A DNA stretch of 6,766 nt from NCBI GenBank assembly GCA_030549955.1, contig JAUQQI010000103.1:14806-21571 (forward strand). The letters run 5' to 3'. The notes below the pieces were generated by a model. It worked only from the letters and a program-made list of their open reading frames with translations, was not told where the DNA came from and did no database searches. Below are positions 6,233 to 6,766 of the stretch, one piece after another. Every line of letters begins with the position of its first letter. Within the stretch, counting starts at the first letter, position 1. The translations under genes were made by a program, and so were the position numbers. The DNA comes from Chloroflexota bacterium (GTDB taxonomy: Bacteria > Chloroflexota > Dehalococcoidia > JAUQQI01).

Positions 6233-6568
6233 GGCCCGGGTGTGCTCCAGGGTTTCGACAAGGTGACGGTGTAGCGCCTGGCGCTCGCCCGGCAGTAAAT
6301 CGCTATAAACTGCGTCCCGGGTCAGGGGATGACGGGACGCAAAGGTTGCAGGCGCCGCTTCGATTACAAGCTGGGCGGCAACTAGCTCTTTAAGGCCATC
6401 AAGGACTGTCGTTTCGTCCTGGCTGGTGAGCTCGCAAAGGATCCAAAGGTCAAATCGGCGGCCGGCAACCGCCACAAGGCTGAGCAGGTTGCGTGCCCTG
6501 TTACTTAGTCGGGGCAGACGCTGGCGGACGGCCTCATGGACATTTCGGGGAACGGTTAGCTGCTCCAC
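6230..6568 (-). CDS. Regulator fragment 2: helical domain after the ATPase
   Basis: 112 codons from a GTG at 6566-6568 to the in-frame TGA. The reading starts earlier, at HEEILKGWLAAGAIYR (about 6642 downward), so the GTG is not a true start. LSNRARNLLSLVAVAGRRFDLWIL and RHPLTRDAVYSDLLPGERQALHRHLVETLE are typical of the winged-helix/helical link between ATPase and TPR parts in this family. It is in the same frame as fragment 3 and is separated from it only by the TGA. Confidence 0.55.
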   Translation of the reverse strand: MEQLTVPRNVHEAVRQRLPRLSNRARNLLSLVAVAGRRFDLWILCELTSQDETTVLDGLKELVAAQLVIEAAPATFASRHPLTRDAVYSDLLPGERQALHRHLVETLEHTRA

Positions 6569-6766
6569 CGGGGCCCATTCAAGGCCCTCTTCGGTCCGAT
6601 AAATGGCCCCGGCGGCCAGCCAGCCCTTAAGGATCTCTTCATGAAAAACGGATTACCTTCGGTGAGGTGGTAAAGCAAGTCGACGACCTCCCGGCGAACC
6701 GGTTGGGCAACCCCCAAAATCGCCCGCACCATCAGCCCCAAACCGGCGCGTCCAAGCGGCCTCAGG
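6556..6766 (-). CDS. Regulator fragment 1: end of the ATPase domain
   Basis: The frame is open from the right edge and reads LRPLGRAGLGLMVRAILG, then REVVDLLYHLTEGNPFF. The TEGNPFF motif is the hallmark near the end of the AAA_16-type ATPase domain in large LuxR-family activators. After NPFF the frame turns into unrelated GC-rich residues and stops at 6556, while the next frame carries the expected continuation. A TTG at 6739-6741 could be taken as a start but falls mid-domain, so the real start is outside the window. Confidence 0.6.
   Translation of the reverse strand, partial: LRPLGRAGLGLMVRAILGVAQPVRREVVDLLYHLTEGNPFFMKRSLRAGWPPGPFIGPKRALNGPRWSS
6644..6648 (-). other. Frameshift site 1 (run of five T, six expected)
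   Basis: On the minus strand the codons CCG TTT TTC ATG break the reading after NPFF. Adding one T gives NPFF followed by HEEILKGWLAAGAIYR, which is what the family predicts. A single-base contraction in a homopolymer is a common sequencing or replication error. Confidence 0.75.

Larger units (their letters stand above)
4419..6766 (-). pseudogene. Large LuxR-family regulator (ATPase-TPR-HTH, LAL/MalT-like), C-terminal ~780 codons, frame-disrupted and partial
   Basis: Reading across three frames restores one protein. In order it has an ATPase tail with TEGNPFF, a helical region (EAVRQRLPRLSNRARNLL, RHPLTRDAVYSDLLP), a long TPR region, and a C-terminal LuxR helix-turn-helix (LTPREWQVAQL to SERTVESHVTSIM). 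The Walker motifs and start lie beyond 6766. Breaks are a missing T at 6644-6648 (NPFF then HEEILKGWLAAGAIYR in the next frame), an in-frame TGA at 6230-6232, and a missing C at 4838-4841 (DRGLP then RLAWRIRLGLGLLYRAW). Such proteins (about 900 or more residues) bind ATP and an inducer and activate transcription. The surrounding protein sequence is otherwise undecayed, so the breaks may be sequencing errors or recent mutations. Position and orientation make it a candidate regulator of coxD, by inference. Confidence 0.8.

Noticed and set aside
6222..6235. Tandem 7-bp repeat TTCAGGC beside the in-frame TGA
   Set aside because: Removing one copy neither removes the TGA nor keeps the frame, so the duplication does not explain the break. 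It is probably coincidental.
5552..6274. 240-codon open frame on the plus strand, antisense to the TPR region
   Set aside because: The opposite strand has clear TPR repeats in frame. This frame shows no family features.
6630..6660. Programmed -1 frameshift at the TTTTTC run in the regulator
   Set aside because: A -1 slip would give the correct peptide, but the heptamer G TTT TTC is not a good slippery site, and a similar break with no slippery motif occurs at 4838-4841. Base loss in a homopolymer explains both.

Overview
The window is GC-rich DNA (well over 60% GC by eye) from a bacterium. Apart from the tail of one gene entering from the left, everything lies on the minus strand. The gene content is an aerobic-type CO dehydrogenase (molybdenum hydroxylase) maturation set, a UbiA-type decaprenyl-phosphate phosphoribosyltransferase and a large LuxR/MalT-like ATPase regulator. 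This mix would fit Chloroflexota or a GC-rich thermophilic Bacillota lineage. That placement is inference from gene content only and is held loosely.

Layout, left to right. Positions 1-201 (+) hold the last 66 codons of a UbiA-family membrane prenyltransferase. It converges on, and overlaps by 4 nt, a tight minus-strand operon that reads from right to left: coxD-type MoxR AAA+ ATPase (3130-4035), coxE-type VWA protein (1895-3121), XdhC/CoxI-family cofactor-insertion protein (788-1876) and MocA-like molybdenum cofactor cytidylyltransferase (198-791). Spacings are 8 nt, 17 nt and a 4-nt ATGA overlap, so the four are almost certainly co-transcribed. Upstream of coxD is a ~380-nt non-coding stretch (4036-4418). 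It holds a perfect TATAAT, a spaced inverted repeat, a very strong 13-bp GC hairpin and a second foldable segment. To its right, 4419-6766 is the C-terminal part of one large LuxR-family regulator (AAA/ATPase tail, TPR region, C-terminal LuxR HTH). It is broken by two single-base homopolymer contractions and one in-frame TGA, and it runs off the window.

How the genes work together. MocA would add CMP to Mo-molybdopterin to give the MCD cofactor. The XdhC-type protein would bind, protect and deliver cofactor to an apo-hydroxylase. The CoxD ATPase and CoxE VWA protein would form a MoxR/VWA chaperone pair that matures the metal centre. The large, medium and small hydroxylase subunit genes (coxL/M/S-like) are not in this window, so the client enzyme must be encoded elsewhere or beyond the edges. 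The broken LuxR regulator is the natural candidate to have controlled the operon, but nothing in the sequence proves it.

I found no CRISPR array, tRNA, rRNA, insertion sequence or convincing new system. The points most worth checking are the broken regulator, the structured leader before coxD and the absence of structural genes beside the maturation set.
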